This document shows, piece after piece, positions 62,601-64,000 of a DNA stretch of 64,000 bases. A program made the translations under genes and the position numbers. The DNA is taken from positions 1-64,000 of the forward strand of contig JAFZNE010000092.1 in NCBI GenBank assembly GCA_017553035.1, written 5' to 3'. Source of the stretch: Lachnospiraceae bacterium (GTDB lineage: Bacteria > Bacillota > Clostridia > Lachnospirales > Lachnospiraceae). The notes under the pieces were generated by a model. It searched no databases, was not told the origin of the DNA, and saw only the letters and a program-made list of their open reading frames with translations. Each line of letters begins with the position of its first letter. The first letter of the stretch is position 1.

Positions 62601-63014
62601 GATCTTGTCTTCATCAACAGAATACTGATAAAACTCGGCTATCACCGATTTCATCTGGTCTATGAAGCCCTGTCTGTGGATCTTCCCTGCAAATACCCCA
62701 AGTTCATCGGCATGATCAAGCGCTACTTTTTTAACGATCATCGACTTGCCGGTATCCTCGAGGATGACCGGAGGCTCGTATCCGGTTTCCTCAAATACTC
62801 TGTGAGCGAGTCTCGGAAAACTCAGGACATCGATGTTCATGATACCGTGGTTCGGGCTTTTCTCGATCATCTCCCGCTGTGTATGGAGCGTAAACTGTTC
62901 GGGAACAACATACAGATAGTTCCGTGATCTGTTCTTTCCGGCTTCCGATATCACGCGTTCAAGGAGCTTATAAGACTTTCCCGTTCCCGACGGTCCCAAA
63001 ACCAAATGCAGCAT
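59631..63014 (-). CDS. addB: Helicase-exonuclease AddAB, subunit AddB
   Basis: A 1127-residue partner of AddA. A Walker A GPSGTGKS (7-14) is kept, and the remaining helicase motifs are degraded as usual in AddB. The C-terminal RecB-family nuclease has IIDYKSGKKQ (~935-944). The iron-sulfur domain ligands are a Cys in KYAECAYSHF (near 790) and Cys1083/1086/1092 in CTYCPYRSVC. CGGAGGTT precedes the ATG at 63014; the gene follows uvrC by 65 bp. Confidence 0.96.
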   Translation of the reverse strand: MLHLVLGPSGTGKSYKLLERVISEAGKNRSRNYLYVVPEQFTLHTQREMIEKSPNHGIMNIDVLSFPRLAHRVFEETGYEPPVILEDTGKSMIVKKVALDHADELGVFAGKIHRQGFIDQMKSVIAEFYQYSVDEDKIRKMMSMTGNRSQLRSKLADIQLIYHGFQDFIKDRFIMNEELLGLLIEKAPGSKLLRDSVLVFDGFTGFTVIQLRCIEQLLSLASDVYVSLTTGINAASEAETHDSLFELSGITIGKLTRIAEKNGSKVVTEIMEETVPYRFKDSPALAALERNIFRRPVRQCGDHRGINLASCENPTAEVRYIIGKIKELTGAGSGYRYGEIAVITGDLASYEGVISREFTRAGIPYFMDIKKSIIGTEPVELLRSVIMAALNGFDKSDVLRFAKSSLSGFAGDEAAALENYCVAKVSKGTGFWDKEWTKSYRTKYRPDLNRLNDLRKRVVTMLIGPALELEGKITVRERVNILRRIMESLNIEEQLSDRENAGKDSAEPAVRLEALEAGQLYGIIGDVLERIEKLLGDDLISLREFAEILDTGFKEAKLALIPQESDQIVIGDMERTRLGVVKALFFIGVNDGLVPRTQGDQGLLSYADRMLFEENDIELSPVGMRSSYLQEFYLYLNMTRPMKQLTLTYHRMTSDKKPAHRSYIFSEIMKIFPELKIKDVFRNDTEMLVESDRGRHTVAGIVRDRDIDKLSVAERAICAVIAQRSPEEFAMMLKAAFESRSDSSITENNAEGLYGKVLNGSVTMLEKYAECAYSHFLRYGLQLEERTEFKVGAAEMGNIYHKAVELYGRELKRRGIKWHETTPEIREEVMNAALDGAVAEYDEIIGSSRRNQYIRTRAQRVLARTVQVLDHQVRGGSFEPEYFEESFRTADSFMDMVGKIDRIDVSEAGGKKYVRIIDYKSGKKQFDLVRLYNGLQIQLAVYMNRAEKLVRERTGSEPFTSGVYYYNIDDPIINGDRSDNAEAAIISELKLKGPSDEESTSLRASDTGLIDDAGNPVGGYASDIISVKNKVSGGFDSNSDLLTREQFTDAGEYAVGLMRHNAQKILKGKTSINPCADGKINACTYCPYRSVCGFEYRLGYRYRQISGNKGNEDVLWEKMINKEYPAD

Positions 63015-63079
63015 ATGTAACCTCCGTGCCGAGAGTGCAGTACATTTTCAAATTCCCCTCAGGCTGTATATTATGATGA

Positions 63080-64000
63080 TCATTCCTCGTTCATCTTCAT
63101 TCCGTCTGCTCTGTCGTTGTTATCTGTACTTCCGCTACTGTCCGTATCATGAAAGAATGCGTACACCGTCTTTGCAGCCGCCGTATTCATATTTTCACAT
63201 GCGGCAAGTTCCTCAACGGAAGCATTCCTGATATCTTCGAGTGATGTAAAATGTTTCATGAGTGCGCGTCTTCTGGCCGGACCGATCCCCTTGATATCAT
63301 CAAGGACCGAATGCACCTGTTCCTTCGAACGCAGCGATCTGTGGTATTCTATCGCAAATCTGTGTACTTCGTCCTGTATCCTGGTCATGAGCTTGAAATA
63401 CTCCGAACCGGTATCAACAGGCACTTCGATATTATTGAAATAAATACCCCTGGTCCGATGGCTGTCATCCTTAACAAGGCCGCAGACCTTCGGGCCGATG
63501 CCAAGCTTTTCAAATACTTCCAGAGCGATATTTACCTGTCCCCTGCCGCCGTCCATCATGATCAGGTCAGGGAATTTTGCGAAGCTCGACAGTTCCGTAT
63601 TATTACCGGAAGCGCTCTTCTCCTCGATCTCTCTTTTTCCGTGTTCGAACCTTCTGGTCAGGACCTCCGCGAGACTTGCGTAATCATCAGGACCTTTCAC
63701 CGTTCTGATCCTGAACTTCCTGTAATCACTGCGTTTAGGCTTGCCATTTTCATATACAACCATCGATCCGACGGTCTCGAACCCGCTGATATGCGAGATA
63801 TCATAAGCTTCGATCCTGAAAGGCACATCGATCCCGAGCAGCTGTGCAAGTTCCTCTACCGCCCCTGTTGAACGCTTCTGTTCGGATGCGAGCCTTTCGG
63901 CATCCTTCTCGAGGATCCTTGCGGCATTATCGCAGGCAAGGCGGATAAGGCCTTCTTTTGTACCTCTTTTCGGAAACTTCACGCCGATCTTGTATCCGGC
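63080..64000 (-). CDS. uvrC: Excinuclease ABC subunit UvrC, C-terminal half (partial)
   Basis: About 306 codons of the C-terminal half of UvrC; the 5' part lies beyond the right window edge, so no start is given. The endonuclease domain shows EAYDISHISG (Asp/His pair), GSMVVYENGKPKRSDYRKF and MMDGGRGQVNIA; then a helix-hairpin-helix (DIKGIGPARRRALMKHF). The last ~20 residues are acidic and poorly conserved. UvrC makes both incisions in nucleotide excision repair. It appears to start the repair gene series uvrC-addB-addA. Confidence 0.93.
   Translation of the reverse strand, partial: AGYKIGVKFPKRGTKEGLIRLACDNAARILEKDAERLASEQKRSTGAVEELAQLLGIDVPFRIEAYDISHISGFETVGSMVVYENGKPKRSDYRKFRIRTVKGPDDYASLAEVLTRRFEHGKREIEEKSASGNNTELSSFAKFPDLIMMDGGRGQVNIALEVFEKLGIGPKVCGLVKDDSHRTRGIYFNNIEVPVDTGSEYFKLMTRIQDEVHRFAIEYHRSLRSKEQVHSVLDDIKGIGPARRRALMKHFTSLEDIRNASVEELAACENMNTAAAKTVYAFFHDTDSSGSTDNNDRADGMKMNEE

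Overview
The window reads as chromosomal DNA of an anaerobic, fibre-degrading, probably motile Gram-positive bacterium of the Clostridia, most likely a Lachnospiraceae (Butyrivibrio/Roseburia-like) organism. The grounds are HndA/B/C-type hydrogenase subunits, a putative sensory [FeFe]-hydrogenase, AddAB instead of RecBCD, meso-diaminopimelate dehydrogenase, DUF4317 and DUF1854 proteins, an LPQTG surface protein, a methyl-accepting chemotaxis protein, YjfB, and many xylan-active glycoside hydrolases. Ribosome binding sites are strong (AGGAGG), and several promoters are near-consensus SigA sites with 17-bp spacers. The assignment rests on recognised families only; no search was run.

Layout. (1) 1-8.5 kb is a redox/hydrogen locus. 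A leftward operon carries NuoE/HndA, a GHKL ATPase, HndB and the start of HndC. Diverging from it is a rightward operon with a DRTGG protein, an RsbW-like ATPase and a group-D-like sensory [FeFe]-hydrogenase. Facing these are a second DRTGG protein, a PHP phosphoesterase and a FIST-domain hybrid histidine kinase. Together they look like an electron-bifurcating hydrogenase with its own sensing circuit. (2) 8.5-9.7 kb holds YjfB and a zinc-ribbon membrane protein. (3) 10-21.6 kb is a hemicellulose region: GH127 arabinofuranosidase, then a probable operon of patatin, GH31 alpha-xylosidase, GH10 xylanase and an MBL-fold lipoprotein, then mazG, and a divergent GH120 beta-xylosidase. (4) 21.7-29.7 kb has an MCP, a paired ABC exporter with DUF1854 between the halves, and deoD. 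(5) 29.8-38.8 kb is housekeeping: HExxH membrane protein, manA, ispF, DUF4317, tRNA-Met, tRNA-Val, a truncated-looking sensor, ddh, sdaA, dut and a lipid kinase.

(6) 38.9-46 kb covers an ECF sigma factor with a candidate anti-sigma partner and a textbook-looking ECF promoter, a lipase lipoprotein, a YwaF-type membrane protein, and a large VWA/LPQTG adhesin preceded by an unusual array of GATACA repeats. (7) 46.2-54 kb is an unusual operon: a degenerate hybrid kinase (phospho-His and phospho-Asp both lost), an M18 aminopeptidase, two overlapping MutS-like ATPases without mismatch-recognition domains, and a histidine phosphatase. CheY lies upstream. (8) 54-64 kb carries hslO, a methyltransferase, addA, addB and the C-terminal half of uvrC.

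No prophage, insertion sequence or CRISPR array was seen. Three small dispersed repeat families occur between genes. The strongest candidates for little-described biology are the sensory-hydrogenase locus, the paired MutS-like ATPases next to the pseudokinase, the ABC-DUF1854-ABC module and the GATACA array.
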